Below are positions 9,967 to 22,814 of a stretch of DNA of 64,000 nt, piece after piece. How positions within the stretch are numbered: the first letter of the stretch is position 1; the number at the start of each line of letters is the position of its first letter. Source of the DNA: Mercurialis annua (Eukaryota; Streptophyta; Magnoliopsida; Malpighiales; Euphorbiaceae). The stretch lies in assembly GCF_937616625.2 (NCBI RefSeq), contig NC_065574.1:8806501-8870500 (forward strand), given 5' to 3'. The notes beneath the pieces are model-generated. The model worked only from the letters and a program-made list of their open reading frames with translations. It searched no databases and was not told the origin of the DNA. Both the position numbers and the translations under genes were made by a program.

Positions 9967-12900
9967 ATGGTTTCTCCTCGAAAATCCGACCCACTCGCTA
10001 ATTCTTCGTCTTCCTCGTCATCTCCGACTCTACAAGTAAATCATTTTATTTATATCTCATGATCATTTTCGTCAAGAAATTCTTAGATAGATTCAGTCTG
10101 CCAAAAATGAATGGCTCAGTTCACGGATGGCGTGGTGTAGTGAGTCATTTTTGCATTGTTGTGTGTGTTTTGACAATTGAATATGATTTTTGTGTGATTT
10201 TAGGATTCGCCTTACGGTTACCTGGAGAATCTGTCTCCATTGAAACCGGTTAGTAAGTCGGTGGAGAAGTACATACAAAGGTATTCACAGTCCCGACATG
10301 TCCCTGCTCCTTCGGTTGTTTTTGCTTCGCCTCGTATCGGTCGTCACCGGCAACTTGATTTTGTCAAAAGGTTTTTACTAATAAAACATGAAGTCATTGA
10401 TTTGAATTTAGTTTTTTCATTTCTGTTAAATATCATTGAAGAGTTTGGTGTTTGGCAGAGAGGCGACGGATGCAAGTGTACAAGGTGGTACTTATGTCTA
10501 TTTGAATGAAGATCATCAGTCCAGCAGTATCACTGCTGATGAGTACTTTGCTGATTGTGTAGATATTGAGGGCGATACGAGCGGGTCGGATCCTTCTGTG
10601 CATCAATTTCATGATGTCAAATCTGTGTCCGAGGTGAACAAATCAATTGGGTATTATACAATATTTAATTTCATTGTATTGCTAGGTAGCACGGACACAG
10701 ATACGGGAAACGAGACACTTGGACACTTTCTATGTTAAAAATGAAGTTTCGGAAGTGTCCTGCACGTTGATTGGTTGAATGAAGTGTCTATGTTTCCTAG
10801 TTGATTTTTTTTGTAAAAGTGTATTTTGGTAAAAAAAAATTGGAGTTATTGGTTTTGCAGGCTGAAGTAGCAGATGGTCAAGCTGTGAATATCAGTGATA
10901 GTTCAGTTCCTCAACCTCTGCAGACTGTTGATGCATACAAAGATTCTGCCGAAATCTTAATGCTGACTCGAAAGATTAAGGTAAGAATGAAAAGTTATTG
11001 TTTGTTTGTGATACATTCTGATTCGTGTTCTGTGTCAAAACTTTTACCTTTTTGAAATACCTTCAATTGGAATCTATTCCAGTCATGTTTGGTTCATGAA
11101 ATGGAATAGCACGGAATGGAATAGCTATTCTATAAGAAATGAAATAGCTATTCGTTATTTTTTGAGTGGAGTAGTTGTTCCACAAAATCATGGAATAGCA
11201 ATTCTATGGAGTTGCTATTCCATAGACCAAAGTAAAGAATAGATATTTTTATACGGAATAGCTATTTTATTCCGAAACTATTTCATGAACCAAACATGGC
11301 CTAAAAAGTATCATTTTGTTGTTTCCTATTTCAGCATTTCTATTCCGCCTTTTTGTTTCCATTTCCATGCAACATAACAGGTAATTCTACTACCATTTTT
11401 GTTTTTGAATCATTCTGAGTTTCATTGTAAATTGAATCGAGTACGAAATTGCATGATAACGTCTTTTATTATTCTATAATGAGAAGTTTTGATACAATAG
11501 CCCTCACCACGCATGCTCTTTTTTATAGATTAGCTACTAATGTTTATATATATAAATGAAATAACCATATCCTATTTATACTACATAATGTTAGTAATAC
11601 CTATACTATGTAAATTCTCAAATATTCTTGAATGATGGGGCACAATTATAGAAATAAAAAAATTCTATGGAGAAAGAGAGGGAACTTTTTGATTTTTCTA
11701 TATCTATATTAACTCACCAAACCAATTTGCTTTCTAGAATTTTTGTATCTCCAACCAGTAGGTTTCTTTAGTACATTTATCAGCAACTTGACCTTTGGTC
11801 TTCATGTTTTGCATCTTTGTTTCTCCATGCGTGACTTTTTCTTACATGAAATGGTGATATATTTCTAAATGTTTAGTTCTTGCATGAAGCAGTGAATTTT
11901 CAGTCAAATGTATAGCTGCCTGAACATAATGTAATTGTATCGAGTAACCAGCCGGTTGATGAAGATCTTTCATGAGTTGTATTAACCACATACAGTCTTG
12001 AGCTGCTGCCGCAGCTTAATACTATGCATAGGTACTTGATAAGCAAAAATGTAGGTTGTCTCTTACTGCACTAATTAAGAGGTAGGTCCTGAACGAAGAC
12101 TAAACATATAGAAGTCGAGCATAATGTGCACGTGATAAGCAAAATGTAGGTTGTATCATGATCTCTAGCATAATCATGATAACAATAACTCTCCAACCAT
12201 GCTCCCGGTGCTTGCTTCAAGCCATAGAGAGCCTTCTTTAGAAATAAGAAAATCCAAGAGAGAAGATTCTAGAGAGAAAGGGAAGTTATTGATTTTTTCT
12301 ATATTCATAACTAATGAATGTGGATAATTTTCTTTTTTATTAAAAAATCCTTTTTGATAGTGATTCTGTGCAATACTAAGAATAGAACTTTGTGAAATTG
12401 TAAAGGAGGCTGATCAGGATCAACGTGGGATACGTAGACATCTTCAATTCGGAGGCACAATGGGCTACAAGGATACTAATGCTTATGCCAATTCAAGCTT
12501 ACCGGATTGCCTACCAAACCAGGAGAATCTAGTTCCACATTATGTTGATCCTTATGACACTTCCAGCAGTTGGCAGACAGGTGCTTTTCCCCAGAATGCT
12601 ACTATTTGGTCACCCTACTGCCCTTATCAGTCAGCCTCAACTTACGGGTTCGGTTTCCCTTTAAGTGGTGGCATCAACACATCTCTGTACTTAAATTTGT
12701 TAGGCAAGAAACTGGCAGGTAATCTGCAAGAACAAGAGGAGAAGCTGTTGTCTGATATAATCAATAGTTTACCAAAGGACTTGTCGGATAATATCTTAAA
12801 CTCTTCTGTTACCGGAGAAATTTACGCGCGAGTCAAAGATTATATGCAAAAGAGTCAAGCTGCTACCTATTATATTAACCCTACGCAACCTCTATGTGAC

Positions 12901-15327
12901 TTTAGTTGTGTGACACCATATGAGCAGCAGCAGGTAGTGGCATATGAAGGGACTTCATTCACTCCATCAAGCACTGACATGGTTGGAGAGTTAAACCATA
13001 TGAGCCCCAAGAAAAACAGGTCTGCTAGCATTCTTTTTTCTTAATTCAACATTTTTGGTTCTTAGGAAAGATTCTATGTTTTTCAAAGCTTACTTTGCTG
13101 GAACTGTCAGGAAAAGGGGAAACACTGATGACACCGAGTGCAAACTTTGCAACTGTAAGAAATCAAGATGCTTGAAACTGTAAGTAACTTTGCTTTCATA
13201 TCAAATTTCTTACAAAACCAACTCACCGACAAATAAGTTGCACGAAAACTTGGCGCGTCCTACATTTCGGTGTTTTGTCTTTGAAAATGGAATTTTTTAT
13301 GAAACTCCTAAACTTTGTAATTTATATATATATATGATAATATTCTTAGAATAAAGTATCGTTTCACCCGTGTCAACATTTTCTGTTTCAGTATTTTCAT
13401 TTCTGTGCAACGTAGACTCACAATGAGCCTGGAGATTATTCAATAGTATCTTTCTGAAAATAGCAAATTCACCCCACCTGTTATTTTAGCATGTGTCAAC
13501 TGTGACTGCCGTGATTATATATGCAGTTACTGTGAGTGCTTTGCAGCTGGGGTTTATTGCGAGGTTAGATGTGGATGCGAAAACTGCCTTAACAGGCCCG
13601 AATATGAGGACACAGTCCTTGATGCACGACAACAAATTGAAACCCGTAATCCACTCGCTTTTGCACCAAAGGTTGTTAAGCAAGCCGCCAATTCTCCAGC
13701 AGATGTGGTGGTAATCTCCCTTTCTTGATATTGTTCTTTAGCTTTGACTTATATTAGAATCATATTCAGGCATGTTGTTAAGATTAGAATCGTATTCAGG
13801 AAGAGAAAAACGGGACAACACCTTCTTCGGCCAGACACAAAAGAGGATGCAATTGCAAAAAGTCAAAATGTCTTAAAAAATACTGTGAATGTTTCCAGGT
13901 TTGTATGACTTGTATTTCTTTCAACACTGTTATAGTTAGCTTTACTTCTTCAAGCTGAAAAGAAAGAGCAGTGAGCCTTATTACTTACATATATGATTTA
14001 TCCTTGATATCTTCTGACTTTCTGAAAATTATGCTCGAGTTTAAGGCTGAAGTTGGATGCTCTAATGGATGCCGTTGCGAAGGTTGTAACAACACTCATG
14101 GTAAAAAAGCAGGTGAGATTTTTCTTTTAGCACTTTTTTTTTTAAGTTTTTGCTGTCTGTTTTCTGTAACTTTTTGTTCATCAGAATTTTCTAGCTCGAT
14201 TCCCGGTTACTGAAGCAGATTAATGCATGTCATTGATATATGATATATATCATCTGTGCCTACAGTAACAGAATGATTATTGCAGAATAGAGAATCTTTA
14301 AGAACTGTATATTTTATAAATTCAACATTGATAATCTATATTGCTTGGAAACTTCTCGAGTCATACAATTCATGTTTCGTTTGCATTCCAAAAATGTTTC
14401 TGAAACTCAAAAACTTTATTTTTATAAATTATTCTTATAGAAAATGGTGTCTAGCCATTTTTCATTCTTCATTTTTGTGCTACATAGTACAGAGTTGATA
14501 ATCAATTGATTGCTCGGAAACTTCTCGAATCCTACGATTCAGTGTTTTGTTTACATTTCCGAAAGCGTTTCTGAAACTCCAAAACTCTATTTCTATAAGT
14601 TATTCTTATAGAAAATGTTGTTTAGCCATTTTCCGTTCTTCGTTTTTGTGCTACATAGTATAGAGTTGATAATCAATTGGGAGGCTGCTGAAGTTTGCTA
14701 ACTATCATTTGTTTACTTTCCTAAAATCAAAAGCAAACTGACTCTTTTCATAAAAATGGAATTGCAGAATCAATATTCAGAAAAGTCGAAAATTGGGAGA
14801 ATGCAGCTCATGAGCAGATGGTGACTGATTTTATCAAAGGTGGAAGAGCCCATCACTTAACTCCGACATGGGAAGCACAAGCACTTGCTGATCTAACTTC
14901 AGTATCACATCGGCACGCAGAACCAAATTCTAATACAGCTTCTCTTACTACAAACTCGCAAACTCAAGCGCATCAACAGTACAGCCATATGCTACAGTCA
15001 CCTGCCAGTCTTACACCAAAAGTAGTATATGGAAGTAAGGTGACACCTGCATTTCGTCCTGAGAGCCACTTATACGACACGTTCAAGGATTATGATACAC
15101 TTCCTACATTCAACAACTTCTCTACCCCAACAAAGATTGCGAAAGCCGGTTCACCAAATCAGAAACGAGTGTCTCCTCCACAAATTCGGTCTCAAAAATC
15201 CAGATCAAGCAGTTCAAAAGGGTTGAAAAGTGGCCGCAAATTCATTCTACCTGAGGTGCCATCTTTTCCTCCTTTAACTCCATATAGCAAGGTGAAAGAT
15301 GGAGGCCAGCAAGTTGATGGCGACTGA
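9967..15327 (+). CDS. TSO1/SOL-like CRC (tesmin/TSO1, CPP family) transcription factor
   Basis: Ten exons: 9967-10035, 10204-10370, 10459-10633, 10861-10980, 12406-13019, 13111-13179, 13527-13710, 13800-13898, 14046-14112 and 14768-15327. All junctions are GT-AG and the joined frame is open for 707 residues, close to the roughly 600-700 of Arabidopsis TSO1/SOL proteins. The N-terminus has the family motif [11 protein letters not shown]. Residues near the end of exon 4 and start of exon 5 carry [11 protein letters not shown]. The DNA-binding CRC region has two cysteine-rich CXC repeats (about 392-430 [19 protein letters not shown]; about 483-516 [16 protein letters not shown]) joined by the [10 protein letters not shown] linker. 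By family knowledge such proteins bind CHR-type TTYRAA sites and act with MYB3R/DREAM-type complexes in cell-cycle and floral cell-division control; which paralogue this is cannot be told. The exon 3 donor at 10634 was chosen because later donors break the frame. Confidence 0.9.
11082..11303. mobile_element. MITE in intron 4 of the TSO1-like gene
   Basis: About 220 bp bounded by inverted CATGTTTGGTTCATGAAAT (left, from 11084) and ATTTCATGAACCAAACATG (right, ending about 11298; one mismatch). The inside is made of mirrored GGAATAGCTATTCC-type words. The right end GGCC followed by TAA recalls Tourist/PIF-Harbinger MITEs, but the left 3-bp duplication is not preserved. Confidence 0.7.
11650..12320 (-). 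mobile_element. Decayed Ty1-copia fragment in intron 4
   Basis: On the minus strand 12245-12190 reads [14 protein letters not shown], a copia reverse-transcriptase hallmark. Farther along (12020-11740) frameshifted RNase H tail words appear: [31 protein letters not shown] and [11 protein letters not shown]. The block is flanked by related repeats (11655-11715 and 12255-12320, both containing GAGAAAG and GATTTTT CTATAT words) that may be LTR remnants. Stops and deletions throughout make it non-functional. It lies wholly within the intron. Confidence 0.75.
13237..13412 (+). repeat. Dispersed GTTGCACGAAAAC-ended repeat, member 1 (intron 6)
   Basis: Starts AGTTGCACGAAAACTTGG and ends TTCATTTCTGTGCAACGTAG, so the ends are roughly inverted. 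The internal order of words (CCTACATTTCGGTGTTTTG, GAAACTCCTAAACTTTGTA, TTTCAGTATTTTCATTT) is shared with the other copies in this window. Confidence 0.6.
14330..14680 (+). repeat. Tandem duplication of the dispersed repeat (members 2 and 3, intron 9)
   Basis: Two head-to-tail copies of about 170 bp (about 14330-14505 and 14507-14680) share GGAAACTTCTCGA, TTATTCTTATAGAAAATG, TTTTTGTGCTACATAGTA and the junction word GAGTTGATAATCAATTG. Each copy is a member of the GTTGCACGAAAAC-type repeat family. Confidence 0.75.
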
Positions 15328-16041
15328 ATAGACAGTAGAAGCTATAGATAACACGTAGCGGTAAGTGATAGTTCAGTAACTGGATGTCACATATAATTAT
15401 TTTAGCAGATTCATGTTATGTTTGTTTGCATATCACAGAACTAATTGGTATACTAATTTGTGCAGGATATTTCAAGAAACTGGTGGCAAGCTCAGCCAAC
15501 AATTTTTGTTATTCTTTTTCATGTTCTCTGTTTTTTTTTTCCAGTATTCATGCAAGAGAACATGCAGTTCTGCAATAAAATGTGAACTATAAGCTCACCT
15601 GTTTCTTTTGATCACTTTCTCTATTGATGTGGATATTTCATTGTTTTTCTTTTTATATGGATTTGCCTCCTTTTCTTTATGAGGTTGAACACGCGATTGA
15701 TGAAGATCAAGTGAGAAAATCGTAGTATAATTTATATGTATTTCTTGAACGCAGATAATAGTTACGAGGCAAATGTAAAGATTGAAACATTAGCAAAATT
15801 TGGTAGACATAATATTACTTCTAAAATTCTACAAGCCAAATCCAAAGCTTTATTTTTCAGTGCAGGAAAGGAGACAAAAAGGGAATTAGGAAGGTTAACA
15901 TATCTATACCATATACCCATCACCCATTCTATTTACTACCTACTTATACAAATCCATTTCTTTTCCTTCTCATATTATTTTTTCCCTGTTTACATCATCT
16001 CTAGCTCCGGCTAGAAGATGACGAGTCTTCCATCAATCGCC
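15328..16041. other. Convergent 3' interval between TSO1-like and thioesterase genes
   Basis: Holds the 3' UTR of the plus-strand TSO1-like gene and, from the right, that of the minus-strand thioesterase gene. T-rich runs and AATAAA-like words (for example GCAATAAAATG at about 15572) fit polyadenylation of the plus-strand transcript. No further gene is supported. Confidence 0.4.
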
Positions 16042-19000
16042 TTATGAGTGTGATCCCTCTAGGCCCAGTTTTGCTGCGAGCCAATTGCGAACCTCGTCCA
16101 TTTCTTTAGGAACTGTGTAATGCCCGAGCCTGAATAGTAAAATAAAAACAATAAAAGTTCTTTAGCAGATCACTTGGGAGTAATTAGTTTACTTCTGTTC
16201 AACGTAGCTTGATATTTACCCGTCATATGGTCTGAATGTGAGATGTCGAAAACCTGCTGAATTTAAAGCGTGAGCAGATTTCTCTCCGTAGCTATAGGAC
16301 ACAACATCATCATCTACAAAAGGTAATTAGAGTATCATATCTTACAATTAGAAAGTAGCATATTATGCATAAGTGAAGGCTCGGATCAGATTAGCTTGTC
16401 AACTGACTAGCATGGGACTCGAAACTCTTAACAATGACATGTCAGTCGGAGCAAAATTGTTTTGCAAAATTCTTGTATAGAGATTTTGTGAGTTCTTCCA
16501 ATATTATTTGGCTATATCTTTATCTTATTTACACTTTCTCTTAAGACATTTTAAAGACGACATAGAAGAGAAAGATGCATACTTGATCCATGACAAAGCA
16601 AAATGGGCAAGGATGCAGCACGCCTTGCCGCATCATGTGATACTTCCATTTTGCTCCCTAAGCTCCTGCATAGTAACAAATTTAGCTTTATGAATGTTCT
16701 TTGAATAACATGGAGATGAACGGGTTCTTCCATCGAGCATGTATACTACTCTGATTTCAGTTTCGGTACTTAAAATTATTGATGAGTATATGGCTGAAGG
16801 AGAGAATATATGATAATCATCCAGTTATTTCCTAATTTGGAATGCCTTTGAACATTGGTTTAGAACTTTAAAGGATAACTTATTTCATGAAATTTTAATT
16901 ACTACAGGAATTGAGATTTTATCTTAGTAAAACTCGTAATACGCATACCTTGAACCAGGAAGCCAGCCACTAAGCCCAACAACTGCCCTGAGGTTAATAG
17001 GGTACAGATTGCCATTTCCATATCGTCCAAGGGCAGCACAAGTTGCAGAGTAAAGTGCTATTGCAGCACCCATGCTGAAGCCTCCAATACCGACTTTAAC
17101 TATTGCAAGAATTGTAAGGGCATGAAATTTCCATTAAGTTGATCAGTTGATGTAGATGAAGACATGTATTGCATATAAAGTTAGATTGTTTTTCACCCAA
17201 TGGACTAACTACAACATTAACATTAAAGCGGACTTTTCCAAAGCCTAGATCTATAGTCAAATTCTTACCTTTCGCTCAAGCTTAATTACTACGAAACCAT
17301 TGGGGGAATAAACTACAAACGGTAAACACAAACAAAAAGCAGGACCTAACTCCTCGTATGGTGAAGTTTAGTTACCAGAAAGAATAAGCAGCTGTAAAAG
17401 TTGACAGACAAAAAATTTACTGTAAGAAAGATTAGTTTTTAAGTTGAGCGTTGAGAGTACCATCAGTTGGCTCTGTTGACAACAAATTTGCAATGTGTGC
17501 TGCTGAGGAATCTAAACCTTCCCAGTCATCTGGACTATTTTCTGATATCTCTGCCACATCAAACCCTGCATAAGTTAAAGAAACATTTAGATGATTTCTT
17601 CTCAATGCACGAGCAATAAAAAATTGAAATTCGTAATATTTGAAAAAGAATGTCATGTATATACAGTATGATTGTGTTAATCAAAGGCGATGAAACCAGT
17701 CTTACATGCAGTGCAAGAAAATCCACCCAGAAGTGCCACGGGACGTGTAGAAGCTGTGGGACAAATCCATTTAATCTGCATATAGATTTTAACAGGAACT
17801 TAAGAGAACTATGGAGAAGAAATACTAATAATACAATTTCACCAGTAGGAAATGAAGCGGAAATAGACTATGCACGAGAGAAAGAGCAAAATGCTACGCA
17901 ATTAAGATGTAAATGCTTACATTTGGAAGAGGAAGGCCTTCCAGGAGCTGAGACCAACTGCAACAAACCAGAACTAGAATAAGAAACATGTCTGCCTATA
18001 ACTTACATAAGCAAAAGAAAATCTTCACTCGTGGAACGATAAAACGATATTACTTGAGCAAAAGAAGCATTCCATGTGCAACAAAGTGCTTAACGATGAC
18101 AAAACAATCAAATTCAGTTGCACAATATGTCAATACTAATATGCCTGTTCTAAGGATTGAGAGATTAATTATCTATTTCTTTTATCATATATGTTTAAGG
18201 GTCCTCCGTTAATGATTGAACTTTTTCGGTGGTGGTTGGTTGCTAGCTAAGTGCACAAGTGGTCCTTATTCATGAATATAGCATATACTACTTTCCCATT
18301 TAAGCCTAACCAAATTGAACCTGGCATCCAAAGAGACAATAACAGGAAAAGTCCAAATTATTTCACGACGCCGCTCCTTTCGCTATCAAAATTTATTCGA
18401 ATGAGAATATCAACGGAAAGTAGCTAAACATCAAATTGAAAAGATAAAAAGGAATTAAAAACAAAACAAAAGAGAAAACATCATATGGACCCCTCCAATA
18501 AAGAACATGCTGATATGTTGACATTTTACAAAGTCCTTTTACTTTTTTCTTGTCCTTGGAGCCAAAAGTCCACCAACTTAACACAGGAAATTGCACTAAA
18601 TACAAAATGGAGAGAATAAAATTGGCAACTTCGTGAAGAAATGGCCCATGTCGACATTAATCACTACTTATCAGATGAAGTTCATAGCATCAACAATGAA
18701 CAACAGCTTGGCTAGACAGACACATAGACATGTAATCACAAATACGCCAATTATTTGAACTATACTTTGAGCAACAGATTATATGCAACTACAAATCAGC
18801 AAAAGAACACATATGAAATGCAAGAATATAATGCGAAAAAAACGCATCTCCAGTAAGTACCTCGAGCCATTATCACCGAGACCGTGCAGCCATACGATAG
18901 TAGCTTGATGTTTCCCTTTAGGCCTCACCACATAAGTCCTCCCAAACTCAACAGTTCTCCTAGCAGTTCTACTACCTGAAGTTTTCACAGCACAAACACA

Positions 19001-19192
19001 AAAAAGAACTTAAATTTGTACATCAACCAACAAAAAACAATTCAAAATACACTTCAAGAAGCTGAGAACTTCAATTGAAACACAAAACAACAACAAATAA
19101 AACAAATTTATGCAATGAACAGCAATCATAACACTATAAACAAGTTAAAGAAACAAACCAGAACCCATTGAAGGATGTTGTTGGTAGCTCAT
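16042..19192 (-). CDS. Acyl-protein thioesterase-like carboxylesterase (alpha/beta hydrolase)
   Basis: Nine exons: 19192-19159, 18975-18861, 17957-17921, 17775-17706, 17565-17461, 17099-16949, 16665-16583, 16313-16220 and 16129-16042. All are GT-AG, joined frame 258 residues, the usual length for this family. It begins MSYQQHPSMGSGSRTARR. The fold markers are all present: WLHGLGDNGSSWSQLLE near the N-terminus (HGxGD, oxyanion side), nucleophile Ser129 in GGFSMG, Asp200 in CHGSNDDVVSY, and His233 in GLGHYTVP, which completes a Ser-Asp-His triad. By family knowledge these enzymes hydrolyse thioester- or ester-linked acyl groups (APT1/2, lysophospholipase II, SOBER1/TIPSY1 relatives). Substrate cannot be read from sequence. 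No signal peptide or membrane segment is apparent, so it is probably cytosolic. Confidence 0.9.
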
Positions 19193-19261
19193 TTTGTTAA
19201 AGGAACTACTACTACTACTACACAGCTTGGCAATGAATGAAAACTTAATGAAAGAAAATAG

Positions 19262-19271
19262 CTATTTATAG
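19262..19271 (-). promoter_or_regulatory. TATA box of the thioesterase gene
   Basis: CTATAAATAG on the minus strand, 70 bp upstream of the ATG at 19192, matches the plant TATA consensus. It predicts transcription starting near 19235 with a short leader containing a TAGTAGTAGTAG run. Confidence 0.65.
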
Positions 19272-19824
19272 AGTGGAAAAAGGAATAAAAACAGGTGAAT
19301 ATGCAAAAATATTGCACTACTGCTAATATATAAAAAAAAAACTAGTGTGTACACAAGCTGAAGCTTAAGAAAAAGGGAGAGCAAGAGCATCCATTAAAAG
19401 GTGACAGTGACAAAAAAAAGATGGAAATCTTTTGAAGAACAGAGAGAATCAGAGCAGAGGAGAGCACAATCAGCCATTGCTGAGCCACCCAGCTAGGAGA
19501 GATGTTAAGCTCTGAGATATGCAACATAGAGAGAATCTATGCTTGTGGGCACTGTCTTAAAAATTTAATAATTTAATAAAGATAATTAATTTAAACTATA
19601 ACAACAAAAACAACAATCAGCAACAACACCTCTCAAGAATATTACTGAAAACTAGAAAGAATAATGTGGTGAAAGGAAAGAAATTTATCTTTTTATTCAA
19701 TCATTTGTTTATGAATTTCTCATGATTGACAGATACCCATTAACTCATATATATAAATATTAAGTAGTTGCAAAATATTTCATGAGAAACAAACAAAAAA
19801 TATGATGTGATATATTCACCAATT

Positions 19825-20018
19825 GTCCATACCGGTTTGGTCTACTGGTCTAAATCTCAGTTATCTAAGCATTAAGGTTGCACGTTCAAATCCTAGTAAC
19901 ACCTTTTTCAAAATATAAAGTGCTCGGAACTAGGCTGCTGACCATTATAGTTCGGATCCGGAAATTTAACAATAATCCCGAATTTTGACTTGAAAAGATA
20001 AATTATCCTTAAAAAGAA
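19825..20018 (+). mobile_element. tRNA-derived SINE (A)
   Basis: A pol III A-box-like TGGTCTACTGG is followed by a B-box-like GTTCAAATCC about 45 bp on. The unit is flanked by 13-bp direct repeats matching 11/13 (ATATTCACCAATT at 19812-19824; ATATTCACTCATT at 20019-20031). The 3' end is A-rich (TTAAAAAGAA). No ORF. Confidence 0.7.
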
Positions 20019-20594
20019 ATATTCACTCATTAGCTTAAGAAATTACAAATGCAACTAGGGTTTTAGGCTATGTGGTTTTATTATTATACAAAAGAATTTC
20101 CTATACCACCCTGCCAAATTTTGGATTTTACACAACTGAGAATAATTCTCTTGAGATTTTCTAGTTTTTACTCTAAATATTTTCAATAGCATAATCATTT
20201 GACATGATCTGTTTTAGTATTTTCTTGGCTAAATTGATGGAAAGCTCCTTAATTTTTTTTATTTATCTTGAAAAACACTAGTCTAGTCCCTACCAAACAA
20301 AGTTTTGTTTGTTTATACTCATGAGGTTGAGGACATTTACAAACACATAATCACTCCAAAATCAATCTTCCTCTCAAATGATTAACTTTGTGACTAAATT
20401 GCCTTAAATTCTTTTTCTTATCATTTGGTCATTAGAAAAGATCTTCACATGTCATTTATTTTGAGCATTCTTACATTCTAGCACAGTGTGACGTATATAT
20501 CATGTATTATTATAAAAATTAGTTCCATGGTCGATGCACACGCGTTGTACGAGTAAAATTAAATATTTTTATAAATTATGTTTTTAATTTAATA

Positions 20595-20897
20595 GGCCAA
20601 ATAATTGGAACAGACTAAATTTTCATGAACGTTTCACAAAAATACAAACCTTTCAATTTTATTCAATTTGTCCTGAAATGCATGATTTCATTTCAAATAT
20701 ATCCAACTACACAATTTTTCTTATGTGGTACTGATGTGTATCATGCCACATTAGTGCCACGTAGACGTCATATGAACACAATCATATAATTGGACATTAT
20801 TAAAATAAAATTATGCGTTTTAAGTCAAATTGAATAAATTGAAAATTTTGGATTTTTGTTATTTTTTTTAAAGGTCTGGTCTTTTGGTCATATAGCC
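20595..20897. mobile_element. Long-TIR MITE (degenerate), GG-start type
   Basis: Ends GGCCAAATAATTGG and GGTCATATAGCC, with imperfect inverted arms of about 100 bp (AACCTTTCAATTTTATTCAATT versus AATTGAATAAATTGAAAATT). The middle carries TGATGTGTATCATGCCACA. No convincing target duplication was found, so the edges are approximate. Confidence 0.55.
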
Positions 20898-22814
20898 TTT
20901 CATTTATGTAATGTCATTTTGATGTTTATCTTGGAGCCTTATCCAATAATTGAATTAGTTGACAAAAGATGAATTTTACAATTAAATTTATTTATTTAGT
21001 GTAATTAAACTAAATTTAAAATTAAATAAAATTCATTGATTGGATGTAAAAAATACTTCAGTCTCTAACTTCTATTAACTTAAAATTATTTGATTTTATT
21101 ACTACTAACAAAATATTATAATATTATAAAATTTTAAATTTAATAATTAAATATAACAAAACATATATATCCAATAACTTATAAACATTACCGATACACT
21201 AAAACTCTTTATATTATATAACTATGAATATTTTAAAATTTTATCACCTTAGAACATTTCAAATGATTTAAAGAGTATTTTTCATAAAATAAATTTTTTT
21301 TTTAAAATAAAGATTAATATTTTGAATTTTAGTCCGATGAAACCTTAATATTAACTCTTTATTTAATTTTATTTTTATAAATAACAATAAAAAATAAAAA
21401 TATTAATAATATTTATTTATTATGATTTTAATTGTAGATTTACATATTTATTCAGTTATAATGAGCAGAAAAAAATATTACAATTTAAAAATAAAATAAC
21501 CAATTTATTTTGAAATTTAATCTTTTTAAAAATGAAATAAAACGTAAAATGGCTTTCCACGTGTAGAGTTATTTTCACTTTTTACTCAAAATTCAAATAA
21601 TAGAGAGTTCATTGAACTTTTAATTTATTGTTAAACTCTTTAAATTAAAAAATTTAATAATTTTAAAGAGTTTATTGGAGATGCTTTTACACTTTTCTTT
21701 GACATAAAAATAATTTTTCATTAACATCAAACAGTTACAAGTGTAAGAATTTAAAAAGAGTATAATATTTTTTAATTTTTTGATATAGAACAAGATGTAG
21801 AGTCTTGTTTATAAAACGACTTATAAATAAAAATCAAAATTATATAATTACCCTAACAATATAACGATCAAATTCTCAACTTTCTAATAGAAGAGATACT
21901 AACCCTTCATATAAAAGGGTCAAACAAACTTTCTATAGGAAAACGACCGATAAATTATTTTATAAAGGAAGACAATAATTTAGAATAAAATTAATATAAC
22001 ATATATACGATTTCATCTTTAGTTTTAAAAGGTTTTGATCGATCTCTAATTTTTAATTCACATATAAATTAAAATTGATGTGCGTCGTTGAAAATTTTTG
22101 ACAACCAAGAACAAATTAGATGAAAAAAATTGGCTATTTATTTTATTTTACGTAAATAAAGCGATATAAAAAAATTGGCTACCATCAACAGAAAGAACAA
22201 ACCGTCGAGGGCACCCGAAGAAAAAACTTTTAAAAAAAAATTATAGACGGTTAGAATTTTTTATTTGTGAGAAAAAGATAAAAGATAATAGCATCAATAA
22301 AAAATATTCAATAATAACCATGAAATTTTTGCCCCAAATAACAACATGGTTGAACCTTCACACTTATAAATTCATTTATATTTGCATTCTTTAATAATGT
22401 GGGATTATCTTTAACACTCCTCCTCAAATGCAAACGGAAATGGACATCCGGTTGTTACTTGAAATTGACTTCCCTTAAAACTGAAACTTTTGATTTAGTT
22501 AATAGGTGGTTGAACCTCACATTTCATATGCATATGGATTGTCACATTTCCACCTATATAAAATTAATTACTCCCACCAATATTTCTAATAATCATCTTA
22601 CGATAGATCCCATCAAGTATATAAGTGTTTTGCATTAACATTGATGAATTTATTATCAAAGAGAATAGATATAATATAGGAACGGTATAGTTATAGGCTG
22701 AAATGATAAAGATAGAGTTGTTGCTTCAAACATTATTTTGTTTTATAATAAATATTAGTTTGATAACATATGACTGTTTTAAATTAATGAAGAATAAATA
22801 CGTATATAAAATAT
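20898..22814. other. AT-rich intergenic DNA with a possible copia scar
   Basis: No gene is supported. Around 22405-22426 the word TTTAACACTCCTCCTCAAATG reads on the minus strand as a polypurine tract followed by TGTTAAAG, the usual junction of a copia 3' LTR, so a decayed LTR may lie at about 22320-22412. The rest is featureless A/T-rich sequence. Confidence 0.35.

Noticed and set aside
10651..10860. Coding continuation of TSO1-like exon 3 (open frame to 10738)
   Set aside because: Extending exon 3 to the later GT at 10651 puts the next exon in a frame with an early stop; the donor at 10634 keeps the frame.
15736..16014. 92-codon ORF between TSO1-like and thioesterase genes
   Set aside because: Hydrophobic T-rich translation of intergenic DNA, no family resemblance.
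22399..22638. 79-codon plus-strand ORF
   Set aside because: Lies over a probable copia LTR/PPT scar; no domain or codon signal.
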